Origin: an uncultured Bacteroidales bacterium
Lineage (GTDB): Bacteria > Bacteroidota > Bacteroidia > Bacteroidales > Muribaculaceae
DNA: 34,595 bases
Assembly (NCBI GenBank): GCA_902787185.1
Contig: CADAFP010000032.1
Span: 1 to 34,595 of the forward strand
Direction: 5' to 3'
In this document: positions 26,336 through 33,230 of the stretch, piece by piece
Layout: every line of letters starts with the position of its first letter
Numbering within the stretch: position 1 is the stretch's first letter
The notes under the pieces: generated by a model
The model's database searches: none
What the model saw: only the letters and a program-made list of their open reading frames with translations
Told to the model about the DNA's origin: nothing
Translations under genes and position numbers: made by a program

Positions 26336-26370
26336 ACTATATATTAGGGACTAAAAACTAGAAACTAAAT
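26336..26370 (+). repeat. Five degenerate 7-bp units (ACTARRR) ending at the FMN-binding gene start
   Basis: Units at 26336, 26343, 26350, 26357 and 26364 read ACTATAT, ATTAGGG, ACTAAAA, ACTAGAA and ACTAAAT. One or two weaker copies precede them. The last unit abuts ATG 26371, so there is no separate ribosome-binding site. It is the same unit type as the array at 23964-24026, on the other side of the kinase-nucleotidyltransferase pair. Confidence 0.8.
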
Positions 26371-26871
26371 ATGAAAAAGACCATCATCATTGCAGCCATC
26401 ATGCTGCTCGTGGCAGGCACCACTTCACTCGATGCCCGCACCAAGAAATCGGCTAAGTCCAAGAAGGCCAACACCACCCAAGTCATCTACACCGGCGACA
26501 TCGCCAGCAAGGTGATTGGCTACAACGGCACCACGCCGCTCAACATCACCGTCAAGAACGGCATTATCGAGAACATCGAGGTACTCCCCAACCAGGAGTC
26601 ACCTGCCTATCTCAAGCGCGCCAAGGAGAAAGTGCTGCCTCAATACATCGGCAAGAGCGTCGCCGAGGCCAAGAAACTTAAAGCCGACATCGCCACCGGT
26701 GCCACCTACACCAGCGAGGCCCTCATCAAGAACATCCAGATGGGACTCGATCAGTCCAAGTCGGGTGTGACCAAGAAGTCTGCCACTGCCAGCAAGGCTG
26801 TTAAGGGCAAGAAAAAAGCAAGCGTAAAGGAGAACAAGGCTGTCAAGAAAGCCGCCAAGAAACGCCGCTAA
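26371..26871 (+). CDS. Exported FMN-binding domain protein with lysine-rich tail
   Basis: This 166-residue protein has a signal peptide (MKKTIIIAAIMLLVAGTTSL). A single FMN-binding-type domain (about 38-125) contains D106-I-A-T-G-A-T-Y-T114, a match to the flavinylation motif Dxx(S/T)GATxT, where T112 would carry phosphodiester-linked FMN attached by ApbE. The C-terminal 40 residues are Lys/Ala-rich, of the histone-like type, and may be unstructured or bind envelope polymers. No other electron-transfer genes are adjacent, so its redox partner is unknown. A terminator follows at 26896. Confidence 0.78.
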   Translation: MKKTIIIAAIMLLVAGTTSLDARTKKSAKSKKANTTQVIYTGDIASKVIGYNGTTPLNITVKNGIIENIEVLPNQESPAYLKRAKEKVLPQYIGKSVAEAKKLKADIATGATYTSEALIKNIQMGLDQSKSGVTKKSATASKAVKGKKKASVKENKAVKKAAKKRR

Positions 26872-26895
26872 CCTGACTCATCAAGGAAAAAAAAG

Positions 26896-26934
26896 AACCG
26901 TATGCGTCCATCGAGCGATACATGCGGTTTTTTT
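26896..26934 (+). terminator. Intrinsic terminator after the FMN-binding gene
   Basis: AACCGTATG (26896-26904) pairs with CATGCGGTT (26921-26929), with one G-T wobble. It is preceded by eight A and followed by T to 26934. Confidence 0.8.
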
Positions 26935-26996
26935 CAGGGAGTGGATGCAAGATTCCGCACACTTGCTTGTTTAGGGAGTAAACAACACAAAGTCCA

Positions 26997-27539
26997 GTGA
27001 CCGAACAACAAATCGTTGACGGCGTCAAGATCAGGGACCGGAAGGCCATGCACGAGATGTATGACCTGCTGGCAGGCTCGGTCATGTCCACCGCGGTTCG
27101 CTACTTGGGCGACCGTGACGAGAGCCGTGACGTGTTGCAGGAGTGCTTCTTGAGGGCATTCACTCACATCAATGAGTTTGCTTACCGTGGACAGGGGTCG
27201 CTACGGGCATGGATGACACGTATTGTTGCCAATGAGTCCATCAACCGCATCAAGCGGCAATCCCGCCTGACGTTCATCGACAACATGGAAATCGAGGCCA
27301 TCGATGAAGAGCCGCCAGACGTCCACAGGATTCCTCCCGAGGCCATCAACAGGATGATCGCGTCCTTGCCGTCGGGATACCGAATTGTATTCAACCAATT
27401 CGTGTTTGAAGACAAGAGCCACAAGGAGATTGCCCAATCGCTGGGCATCCAGGAGAACTCCTCGGCGTCACAACTGCTGCGAGCCAAGCGACTGCTGGCC
27501 AAAATGATTCACCAATATCAACAAAACCACGATGACTGA
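26997..27539 (+). CDS. ECF-type RNA polymerase sigma-70 factor
   Basis: This 180-residue protein has sigma region 2 at about 20-90 (YLGDRDESRDVLQECFLRAF and QGSLRAWMTRIVANESINRIKR) and region 4 at about 120-170 (LPSGYRIVFNQFVFEDKSHKEIA and the DNA-contact helix). Region 3 is absent, as in ECF sigmas. It starts with GTG 26997; no good Shine-Dalgarno and no TAnnTTTG promoter were seen. Its stop overlaps the start of the next gene by 8 nt, and that gene encodes an anti-sigma-like N-terminus, so the two form a regulatory pair. Confidence 0.9.
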   Translation: MTEQQIVDGVKIRDRKAMHEMYDLLAGSVMSTAVRYLGDRDESRDVLQECFLRAFTHINEFAYRGQGSLRAWMTRIVANESINRIKRQSRLTFIDNMEIEAIDEEPPDVHRIPPEAINRMIASLPSGYRIVFNQFVFEDKSHKEIAQSLGIQENSSASQLLRAKRLLAKMIHQYQQNHDD

Positions 27540-28719
27540 CAACGACTGGATAAAACAACTGCAATCCAAGATGGAGGGCCACCAGGAACCCGTCCCTGAC
27601 GACCTGTGGCAAGACATCGAGAAGCGCCTGCCAGGAGCGCGTCGCCCGCTGATGCCGTGGGTGCGACGTGCCGCAGCTGCCGCAGTGGTCGCTGCTGTTG
27701 TCGGCGTAGGCAGCCTGATGTGGCACAACAGCAGCAAGGACAACGAGCCAAGCATCCCATTGGCAACCACAACGGTGGTCACCACCGAGGCCAAAGCCAT
27801 TCAAGAGCAATTGGCTCAGAATGAACAGGATAGACATGACGATAATGAGCCTGCGACCACCAATCGAGTCTCCCCGTCGGCCTTGACTGCCAGCACCGGC
27901 CGAGTCATCAGCGACCGAGTCATCAGTGACCAAGCCACAGATGACGATGAGGAACAACAGGCTGTTCCAGAGGCTACAGAGACACCCCCAGCCAATCCTC
28001 CCACCGAACAAGCCCGGCAACCGAAGGAACAGCCCCATCAGGGCCGCGTCAAGGAGCCGCCAGCCACCACTTTGCCACATCAGTACCTCCCGCCAACTAC
28101 CAAGAAGGCGAACATCACTGTGGGGTTGTATGCCTCAAACAGCGTCAAGGCGGATAGGCCATCCAGCAGCAATGACTATCTTGACGGAGAAGTTCTTGCT
28201 CCTGATCCGTTCAACCCTTATATTCCCGAGGATATCTTTAGGGCTAAGCATCATGCACCGATAACGATGGGATTGAGTGTGCGCCTGCCGTTGACCGACC
28301 GCCTGGCGTTGACAAGCGGCCTGGTCTATACACGGCTCAAGTCGGACTTCACCTCGATACGCAAACATCGTGAGCAGACGCTGCACTATCTGGGCATTCC
28401 CCTGGGTGTGACCTATAATGTATGGGGCTACAAGCGGTTCAGCATCTATGCCGTCGGCGGAGTGCAAGCCGACTTCAATATCAAGGCGACTCTCAAGCAA
28501 TCCTTCCCGGAATGCAGCCTCAGCATCGACAAAGACCGCGTGCAATTCTCTGCCCTGGTGGGACCTGGCCTGCAACTCGACGTGACCAAGGAGTTTGGCA
28601 TCTACGTCGAGCCGACAGCCCGCTACTACTTCAACAACGGGAGCAATGTCGACAATTACTACAAAGATATGCCCTGGAACCTCAACTTCAATGCAGGCCT
28701 GCGCCTCACCTTGAAGTAA
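27532..28719 (+). CDS. Anti-sigma-like protein fused to a C-terminal beta-barrel domain
   Basis: This 395-residue protein has three parts. The N-terminus (1-42; MTDNDWIKQLQSKMEGHQEP, DDLWQDIEKRLPG) resembles the short cytoplasmic part of Bacteroidetes anti-sigma/barrel proteins. One transmembrane helix lies at about 43-62 (AAAAAVVAAVVGVGSLMW). A long polar Thr/Pro/Gln-rich linker (about 65-190) leads to a C-terminal domain with alternating beta strands ending in NLNFNAGLRLTLK, like an OMP_b-brl porin-type barrel. The gene overlaps the ECF sigma gene by 8 nt. It probably holds the sigma factor at the inner membrane and senses an envelope signal. Whether the C-terminal part inserts in the outer membrane or stays periplasmic is not known. 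Confidence 0.82.
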   Translation: MTDNDWIKQLQSKMEGHQEPVPDDLWQDIEKRLPGARRPLMPWVRRAAAAAVVAAVVGVGSLMWHNSSKDNEPSIPLATTTVVTTEAKAIQEQLAQNEQDRHDDNEPATTNRVSPSALTASTGRVISDRVISDQATDDDEEQQAVPEATETPPANPPTEQARQPKEQPHQGRVKEPPATTLPHQYLPPTTKKANITVGLYASNSVKADRPSSSNDYLDGEVLAPDPFNPYIPEDIFRAKHHAPITMGLSVRLPLTDRLALTSGLVYTRLKSDFTSIRKHREQTLHYLGIPLGVTYNVWGYKRFSIYAVGGVQADFNIKATLKQSFPECSLSIDKDRVQFSALVGPGLQLDVTKEFGIYVEPTARYYFNNGSNVDNYYKDMPWNLNFNAGLRLTLK

Positions 28720-28767
28720 GCGGGTAAATTCTTCCATCCAGCCCCCTCGGGTTTCAGCAAAAAAGAC

Positions 28768-28775
28768 TATCTTTG
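28768..28775 (+). promoter_or_regulatory. -7 promoter element of the 2H phosphoesterase gene
   Basis: TATCTTTG matches TAnnTTTG 23 nt before ATG 28798. No TTTG at the expected upstream spacing. Confidence 0.5.
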
Positions 28776-28797
28776 TCATCGAGATAATAATCATGCG

Positions 28798-29322
28798 ATG
28801 AAAAGTTATATAGAGATAAAAGTGCCCATCAGGTACGAGGAATCCTGGTTTGAGGAGTTGAGGGACTTGCTGGACGGCGTGGACATCCGTTGGCAACGGG
28901 GGTATTATCACATCACGATGGCGTTTCTGGATTACGCGCCCGATGGCGTGAACCTGGTGCCTGGCTTGAACGGGATTCTTGAAGATGCCGTCGCGCCCGA
29001 GATTACATTTGACATGCTCGACGCCTTTGCATCGGGCTATCACCGTCAGGTCATCCACCTCACGACCACCGATGCCCCTGAGGACTTCCTGGACCTGGTG
29101 GATGAAATCAGGCAGTATTTCCTGGCTAAAGGCTGCAGGATGCAATCCGATTTCAGGTTGCATGTCACTCTGGGCAGGGTTCAGGACCCGAGGATGAACG
29201 TGCACAAACTCAAGGACATCATCTCGCGTGTGGATCTGCCCACGATGACGATGACGATGACCGGTGTCGAGTACCGCATCTTCCGCGGCAAGACGCTCGG
29301 CCTGTGGAAATTGCCTGAGTGA
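28798..29322 (+). CDS. 2H phosphoesterase superfamily protein (2'-5' RNA ligase/CPDase-like)
   Basis: This 174-residue protein carries the two catalytic HxT motifs of the 2H superfamily: H38-I-T40 in YYHITMAFL and H122-V-T124 in LHVTLGRV. Spacing and length fit single-domain LigT/CPDase-type enzymes, which act on 2',5' or 2',3'-cyclic phosphodiester bonds in RNA or nucleotides. The specific substrate is unknown. It has its own predicted promoter, and the serpin gene begins 98 nt downstream. Confidence 0.82.
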   Translation: MKSYIEIKVPIRYEESWFEELRDLLDGVDIRWQRGYYHITMAFLDYAPDGVNLVPGLNGILEDAVAPEITFDMLDAFASGYHRQVIHLTTTDAPEDFLDLVDEIRQYFLAKGCRMQSDFRLHVTLGRVQDPRMNVHKLKDIISRVDLPTMTMTMTGVEYRIFRGKTLGLWKLPE

Positions 29323-29420
29323 TGGCATAAATATTTAGGCAAGCCATGCAAGATTTCATAGGATGGTTGTTTAAAGGACAGAAACACCAATCACAACAAC
29401 CCTTTAAACAAGACAAGACT

Positions 29421-30680
29421 ATGAAGATTTTTTGGAAACCTATCCTGATGGCCTGCATGCTACTGGGCATGCTCACGGCATGCAGCGACGACAATGGGGA
29501 AGACGTGGTCGATATGCGCCTCCCCCAGTTAAGGCCTATCACCCTCACTGCCGAACAATGCAAGATGAGGGATAACAACAACGAGTTTGCCTGCCGACTG
29601 TTCCGCACCATCAACGAACAGAAAGAGGGCGACGGCAGCGTCATCGTGTCGCCCATCAGCGTGACCTACCTACTGGGCATGCTCAACACGGGCGCCGATG
29701 GCCAGACGCGCCAGCAAATCATTGATGTCCTGGGGCTGGGCAACAGCGTCCTGGAAGTCAACGAGTACTGCAAGAAGATGATTGACGAGGCACCACGGGT
29801 TGACCCCAGCGTGACCGTCAAGATTGCCAACTGCATCGACGTGAACTCGGCTCTGGGAATCACCCTCGTGCCGCAGTTCAAGACCTACATGCAGAATTAC
29901 TACAATGCCCAAATCGAGGCGCTGAACTTCGGCAAGAAAAGCAGCCTGGACAAAATCAACAACTGGTGCAAGAAGAACACCGACGGCATGATTCCCACCA
30001 TTCTTGACAAGCTCAATGCCAATGCCGCGATGTATCTGTTGAACGCTATCTACTTCAAGGCGACGTGGACCGATAAGTTTGACCCCAAGGACACCCGCGA
30101 CATGGACTTCACCATGCCCGACGGCTCGACCCGCCAGCACAAGATGATGCACCGCAAGGCATTGGCTGCCTACGGCAAGAACGACCTGTGCGAGATGCTG
30201 TACCTGCCCTACGGCAGCGAAGGTTACGGCATGTATGTCCTGCTGCCTGTCGAGGGAAAGACCGTGGACGACGTCATCCAGGGCCTCTCGGCCGACGCAG
30301 TCAAGCAACAACTGTTTAACATGGATGACCATGTGGTGGATATCCTGATGCCACGCTTCACCACGAGCAGCGAGACCATACTCAACGAGGTCCTCTCATC
30401 GATGGGTATGCCACTGGCCTTCAGTCCCTATGCTGAATTTCCCAATATGGCCCAGGGCCAGAACCTCTGCGTGTCGATGATGAAGCAGAAAGCCAGAATC
30501 GAGGTCAATGAGGAGGGTACCAAGGCATCGGCTGTGACCATCGCCGAGATGGATGTGACCGCCCCACCACCCCAGCAATACCAGCGTGTGGACTTCCACG
30601 CCACGCGTCCCTTTGTCTATTACATCATCGAGAACAGCACCCGCTCCATCTTCTTCATGGGAACCTATTGCGGGAGTTGA
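29421..30680 (+). CDS. Serpin family protease inhibitor, predicted surface lipoprotein
   Basis: This 419-residue protein starts with a lipoprotein signal ending LTAC21, followed by SDDNGED. This acidic stretch after the lipid cysteine resembles the Bacteroidetes signal for export to the cell surface. The serpin body follows, including FACRLFRTINEQ, NAIYFKATWTDKF and the terminal FVYYIIENSTRSIFFMG. The hinge EEGTKASAVT (about 364-373) has the small residues of inhibitory serpins, so it probably traps a protease by loop insertion. Standard numbering puts P1 near Thr-380 (EMDVTAPPP); the target is unknown. Relatives in gut bacteria inhibit host or bacterial proteases. The start at 29421 gives the lipoprotein signal; an upstream in-frame start at 29346 is less likely. 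Confidence 0.93.
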   Translation: MKIFWKPILMACMLLGMLTACSDDNGEDVVDMRLPQLRPITLTAEQCKMRDNNNEFACRLFRTINEQKEGDGSVIVSPISVTYLLGMLNTGADGQTRQQIIDVLGLGNSVLEVNEYCKKMIDEAPRVDPSVTVKIANCIDVNSALGITLVPQFKTYMQNYYNAQIEALNFGKKSSLDKINNWCKKNTDGMIPTILDKLNANAAMYLLNAIYFKATWTDKFDPKDTRDMDFTMPDGSTRQHKMMHRKALAAYGKNDLCEMLYLPYGSEGYGMYVLLPVEGKTVDDVIQGLSADAVKQQLFNMDDHVVDILMPRFTTSSETILNEVLSSMGMPLAFSPYAEFPNMAQGQNLCVSMMKQKARIEVNEEGTKASAVTIAEMDVTAPPPQQYQRVDFHATRPFVYYIIENSTRSIFFMGTYCGS

Positions 30681-30724
30681 CAGGGAACAGGGAACAGTGA
30701 ATAGTTAACAGTTAACAGTTAACA
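30676..30724 (+). repeat. Seven degenerate 7-bp units (GTTAACA) starting at the serpin stop codon
   Basis: Units begin at 30676 (GTTGACA, containing the TGA stop), then GGGAACA twice, GTGAATA, and GTTAACA three times, ending at 30724. Positions 30697-30717 form a perfect 21-nt inverted repeat with 30815-30835. Confidence 0.9.
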
Positions 30725-30745
30725 GGCAGTAGATGATATGAATTA

Positions 30746-30777
30746 AAAAGTAGCCGAGGGAATCCTTGGCTACTTTT
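30746..30777. terminator. Bidirectional terminator between serpin and adhesin-E-like genes
   Basis: AAAAGTAGCC (30746-30755) and GGCTACTTTT (30768-30777) pair perfectly. The stem extends inward through four more pairs (one G-T wobble) to a GAAT loop, with A and T tracts serving both strands. Inverted heptad arrays flank it. Confidence 0.92.
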
Positions 30778-30786
30778 CTATTTAAC

Positions 30787-30842
30787 TTATATCTGTTATC
30801 TATTAACTATTCACTGTTAACTGTTAACTATTCACTGTTAAC
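30787..30842 (-). repeat. Eight degenerate 7-bp units (GTTAACA on the reverse strand)
   Basis: On the plus strand, units start at 30787, 30794, 30801, 30808, 30815, 30822, 30829 and 30836, with TGTTAAC, TATTCAC, TATTAAC, TGTTATC and TTATATC variants. The array abuts the stop codon of the reverse-strand gene at 30843. It is the same unit as the array at 30676-30724, in opposite orientation. Confidence 0.9.
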
Positions 30843-31292
30843 TTATTCGGGGTTGGTGGTGATCTCGTAGATGACTTTGGCATTCTCGGCAATCATTTCG
30901 ATGGGAGAGCCTGGGGTGACATAGCTCTCGGTCGCTGCCATGTCGGTATTGGTGTATTGGTCGATGGGCACACCGTCCTCACCATAGACCGCCACCTGAA
31001 CGATATTGAATTTTTTCCACTTCTCTGTGAATTTATAAAGCGTCAGCTTATAGGCCACGGGCTTGTCGTAACCGCGGTCACGGGAATACTCTGCCCGAGA
31101 CTCAGGCAGGTCAAATGAATTGCGCACCCACACCAGGTAGCTCGCGCCGTTGTCGGTCATCGAGATGTCTTGATTCACAGCGATGGATTCACCACCGGTT
31201 GACAGGACGGTAAACCAGTCGTTTGCATGAGCGCCAGGGGCGGCAAACAGTAACGCCACAAGCGCTACCAGCGTCAAAAACAGTCTTTTCAT
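30843..31292 (-). CDS. Small secreted protein, surface-adhesin E-like fold
   Basis: This 149-residue protein has a signal peptide (MKRLFLTLVALVALLFAAPGAHA). The mature part starts with DWFTVLSTGGESIAVNQDI, continues with YLVWVRNSF and a YKLTLYKFTEKWKKFNIVQ stretch, and ends with VTPGSPIEMIAENAKVIYE. This layout resembles the adhesin_E family (Haemophilus protein E): Trp near the start, a vWv strand and a terminal PGS-x-xE motif. The cysteines of that family are missing. I make the family call tentatively; the role is unknown. The promoter at 31324-31355 supports the start at 31292. Confidence 0.65.
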   Translation of the reverse strand: MKRLFLTLVALVALLFAAPGAHANDWFTVLSTGGESIAVNQDISMTDNGASYLVWVRNSFDLPESRAEYSRDRGYDKPVAYKLTLYKFTEKWKKFNIVQVAVYGEDGVPIDQYTNTDMAATESYVTPGSPIEMIAENAKVIYEITTNPE

Positions 31293-31323
31293 TGTCTTTT
31301 TATCATTTATTGAAATATGCCCG

Positions 31324-31355
31324 CAAAGGTAGTGCAAGCCATGTGAAATGCCAAA
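31324..31355 (-). promoter_or_regulatory. Sigma-ABfr-type promoter of the adhesin-E-like gene
   Basis: The reverse strand reads TACCTTTG (complement of 31324-31331) with TTTG (complement of 31352-31355) 20 nt upstream, a close match to consensus. The leader is about 26 nt. Confidence 0.75.
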
Positions 31356-31434
31356 TATATTGTGTGAAATCATGCTGATTTTGATAATTTTTTGCCCCCC
31401 AAACACCTCTTTTTCTCAAAAAAGATACAAAAAA

Positions 31435-31466
31435 TTTGCATAATACGCTAAAGGTTCTTACCTTTG
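31435..31466 (+). promoter_or_regulatory. Orphan sigma-ABfr-type promoter
   Basis: TTTG (31435-31438) and TACCTTTG (31459-31466) are spaced by 20 nt, near-consensus. The only thing downstream before the next promoter is a short stretch ending in an intrinsic terminator. Confidence 0.7.
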
Positions 31467-31471
31467 CAGCA

Positions 31472-31529
31472 ATATGATACTTTTTTCCTAGCAAGGCTGC
31501 TTCGTCGTGAGACGAGGCGCTTTTTTTTT
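31472..31529 (+). ncRNA. Candidate about 58-nt RNA between an orphan promoter and terminator
   Basis: It begins a few bases after the -7 element at 31459-31466 and ends in a 9-bp hairpin (31498-31506 with 31511-31519, loop GTGA) followed by nine T (31521-31529). A five-codon ORF (ATG 31474, peptide MILFS, stop TAG ending 31491) lies within it. It could therefore be a leader-peptide attenuator remnant or a very short sRNA. The downstream DUF362 gene has a separate promoter after the terminator. Confidence 0.5.
31498..31529 (+). terminator. Intrinsic terminator of the short RNA unit
   Basis: TGCTTCGTC pairs with GACGAGGCG (two wobbles), tetraloop GTGA, then nine T. Confidence 0.85.
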
Positions 31530-31546
31530 ATACAATTGTCCCATAT

Positions 31547-31578
31547 TTTGGATATGTGAATTATTTTGTATATCTTTG
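31547..31578 (+). promoter_or_regulatory. Sigma-ABfr-type promoter of the DUF362 lipoprotein gene
   Basis: TTTG (31547-31550) and TATCTTTG (31571-31578) have 20-nt spacing, a consensus match. The leader to ATG 31608 is about 25 nt. Confidence 0.8.
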
Positions 31579-31607
31579 CTTGCCAAATAACTATCATCTT
31601 TAGCATT

Positions 31608-32699
31608 ATGAAACTCAAACATTTATTCACTGCACTGTTCATCGGTGTGCTGATGGCCAGTTGCTCCACTCAACCACAAGAAGGCAAACAAGACATGAAA
31701 CAGAAACCAGTAGCCGGCACCGACGGTAACAAGTATGTCCCCTATGACCAGCGCACTGGCGACGAGGCGGTGGTGTATTTCACACGCAACCTGAGCGCCG
31801 AGGGCCTGATTATGGCCTACGAGCAGGTTAACAAGATGATCGAGGGACGCGTGGGCGTGAAACTGCACACAGGCGAGCAGAACGGCCCCAACATCATTCC
31901 GCGCGAATGGGTCAAGGCTCTCATCGAAAAAGACCTGAAAGGTGCCCACATCATCGAGACCAACACCTATTACGAGGGCGACCGCTACACTACCGACCTG
32001 CACCGCAAGACGCTGCAGGTCAACGGCTGGACATTCTGTCCTGTGGACATTCTTGACGAGGAGGACACCGTGACGCTGCCCGTCGTTGGCGGCAAATGGT
32101 TCGACAAGATGTCGATGGGTAGCCACATCACGAACTACGACTCGATGGTGGCACTCACCCACTTCAAGGGCCACACCCAAGGCGGATTCGGCGGCTCGAA
32201 CAAGAACATCGGCATCGGATGTGCCGACGGCCGCATCGGCAAGGCATGGATTCACACCACTCCTGGCCAGGACGACCAGTGGGACATCAAGGAGGAAGAG
32301 TTCATGGAGCGCATGACCGAATCGACCAAGGCATCGATTGACTACTTCGGCCAGCACGTGACCTATGTCAACGTGATGCGCAACATGTCGGTATCCTGTG
32401 ACTGCGAGGGCCTTGAGGCAGAGCCCGTGGTGACACCCGACGTGGGCATCCTCTCCTCGACCGACCTGCTCGCCATCGACCAGGCCTGCGTGGACATCAT
32501 CTACGCCATGACTGCTGAAGAGCACCATGACATGCTGGAGCGCATCGAGAGCCGCCACGGCCTGCGCCAGCTTTCCTACATGAAGGAACTGGGCATGGGC
32601 CATGACCGCTACATCCTCATCGACCTCGACAACGGCGGCAAGCGCATCACCGCCGCCGAGGCCGCCAAGGGCCTCAAGCCTTTCGTCCAAAAGAAATAA
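31608..32699 (+). CDS. DUF362 domain lipoprotein
   Basis: This 363-residue protein has a lipoprotein signal (FIGVLMASC19). The body matches the DUF362 pattern: EAVVYFTRNLSAEGLI, VGVKLHTGEQNGPNIIPREWVKAL, IIETNTYYEGDR, the core SMVALTHFKGHTQGGFGGSNKNIGIGCADGRIGK, and DLLAIDQACVDIIY near the end. The family is poorly characterised; some members sit beside ferredoxin domains, but none is present here. Anchoring by lipid suggests action in the periplasm or at the surface. The start at 31608 gives the lipobox and fits the promoter. Its end is only 12 nt from the convergent GNAT gene. Confidence 0.87.
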   Translation: MKLKHLFTALFIGVLMASCSTQPQEGKQDMKQKPVAGTDGNKYVPYDQRTGDEAVVYFTRNLSAEGLIMAYEQVNKMIEGRVGVKLHTGEQNGPNIIPREWVKALIEKDLKGAHIIETNTYYEGDRYTTDLHRKTLQVNGWTFCPVDILDEEDTVTLPVVGGKWFDKMSMGSHITNYDSMVALTHFKGHTQGGFGGSNKNIGIGCADGRIGKAWIHTTPGQDDQWDIKEEEFMERMTESTKASIDYFGQHVTYVNVMRNMSVSCDCEGLEAEPVVTPDVGILSSTDLLAIDQACVDIIYAMTAEEHHDMLERIESRHGLRQLSYMKELGMGHDRYILIDLDNGGKRITAAEAAKGLKPFVQKK

Positions 32700-32711
32700 A
32701 TGAAGTGAAAT

Positions 32712-33230
32712 TCAGTCAATGACCAGCCTCAGCACTCTGATGGGGCGGTCTTTGCCCTGATACTGGTTTTCATCAATGACGGTTTCGCCGGTAGCGGCGA
32801 AACCGCATTTTTCCATCACACGGCCCGAGGCGGGATTGTCGATGAAATGGCCGCTGATGAGTGACGGGATGTCGGTCGTCTCGCGGATATAGTCAAGCAT
32901 CAACGACAAGGCTTCGGTACAGATACCCTGATTCCAGTAGGGTTTGGCAATCCAATACCCTGTAATGGGCTCTCCATCACGGGCGGGAAGGTTGCAGTCA
33001 CATGAGGGGCCATAACCAATCGCTCCGATGGCCTCGCCCGTCTCTTTCAATTCGATAGCCCAAGTGGTATCGTTATTGAAGACAGTACGGATAATCTCCA
33101 AACTCTCTTCCACACTCTGATGCGGCGGCCAGCCGGCGCGGGTCCCCACATCCGGGTCCGAAGCATACTTGTAGAGAGCTTCGGCATCGCTCTCTCGCCA
33201 CGGGCGCAACACTATTCTCTCATTTTCCAT
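32712..33230 (-). CDS. GNAT acetyltransferase, RimJ/RimL-like
   Basis: This protein of about 172 residues starts ENERIVLRPWRESDAEALYKYASDP, the classic opening of the RimJ/RimL branch of GNAT enzymes (Acetyltransf_3). GYWIAKPYWNQGICTEALSLML forms the acetyl-CoA-binding region and NPASGRVMEKCGF the late helix. Substrates in this branch include ribosomal protein N-termini, but most members are uncharacterised. Starts at 33239, 33233 and 33230 are possible; the last is chosen because ENERIVLRPW aligns with usual starts. The MITE-like element lies upstream, 176 nt away, and no promoter was recognised. Confidence 0.87.
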   Translation of the reverse strand: MENERIVLRPWRESDAEALYKYASDPDVGTRAGWPPHQSVEESLEIIRTVFNNDTTWAIELKETGEAIGAIGYGPSCDCNLPARDGEPITGYWIAKPYWNQGICTEALSLMLDYIRETTDIPSLISGHFIDNPASGRVMEKCGFAATGETVIDENQYQGKDRPIRVLRLVID

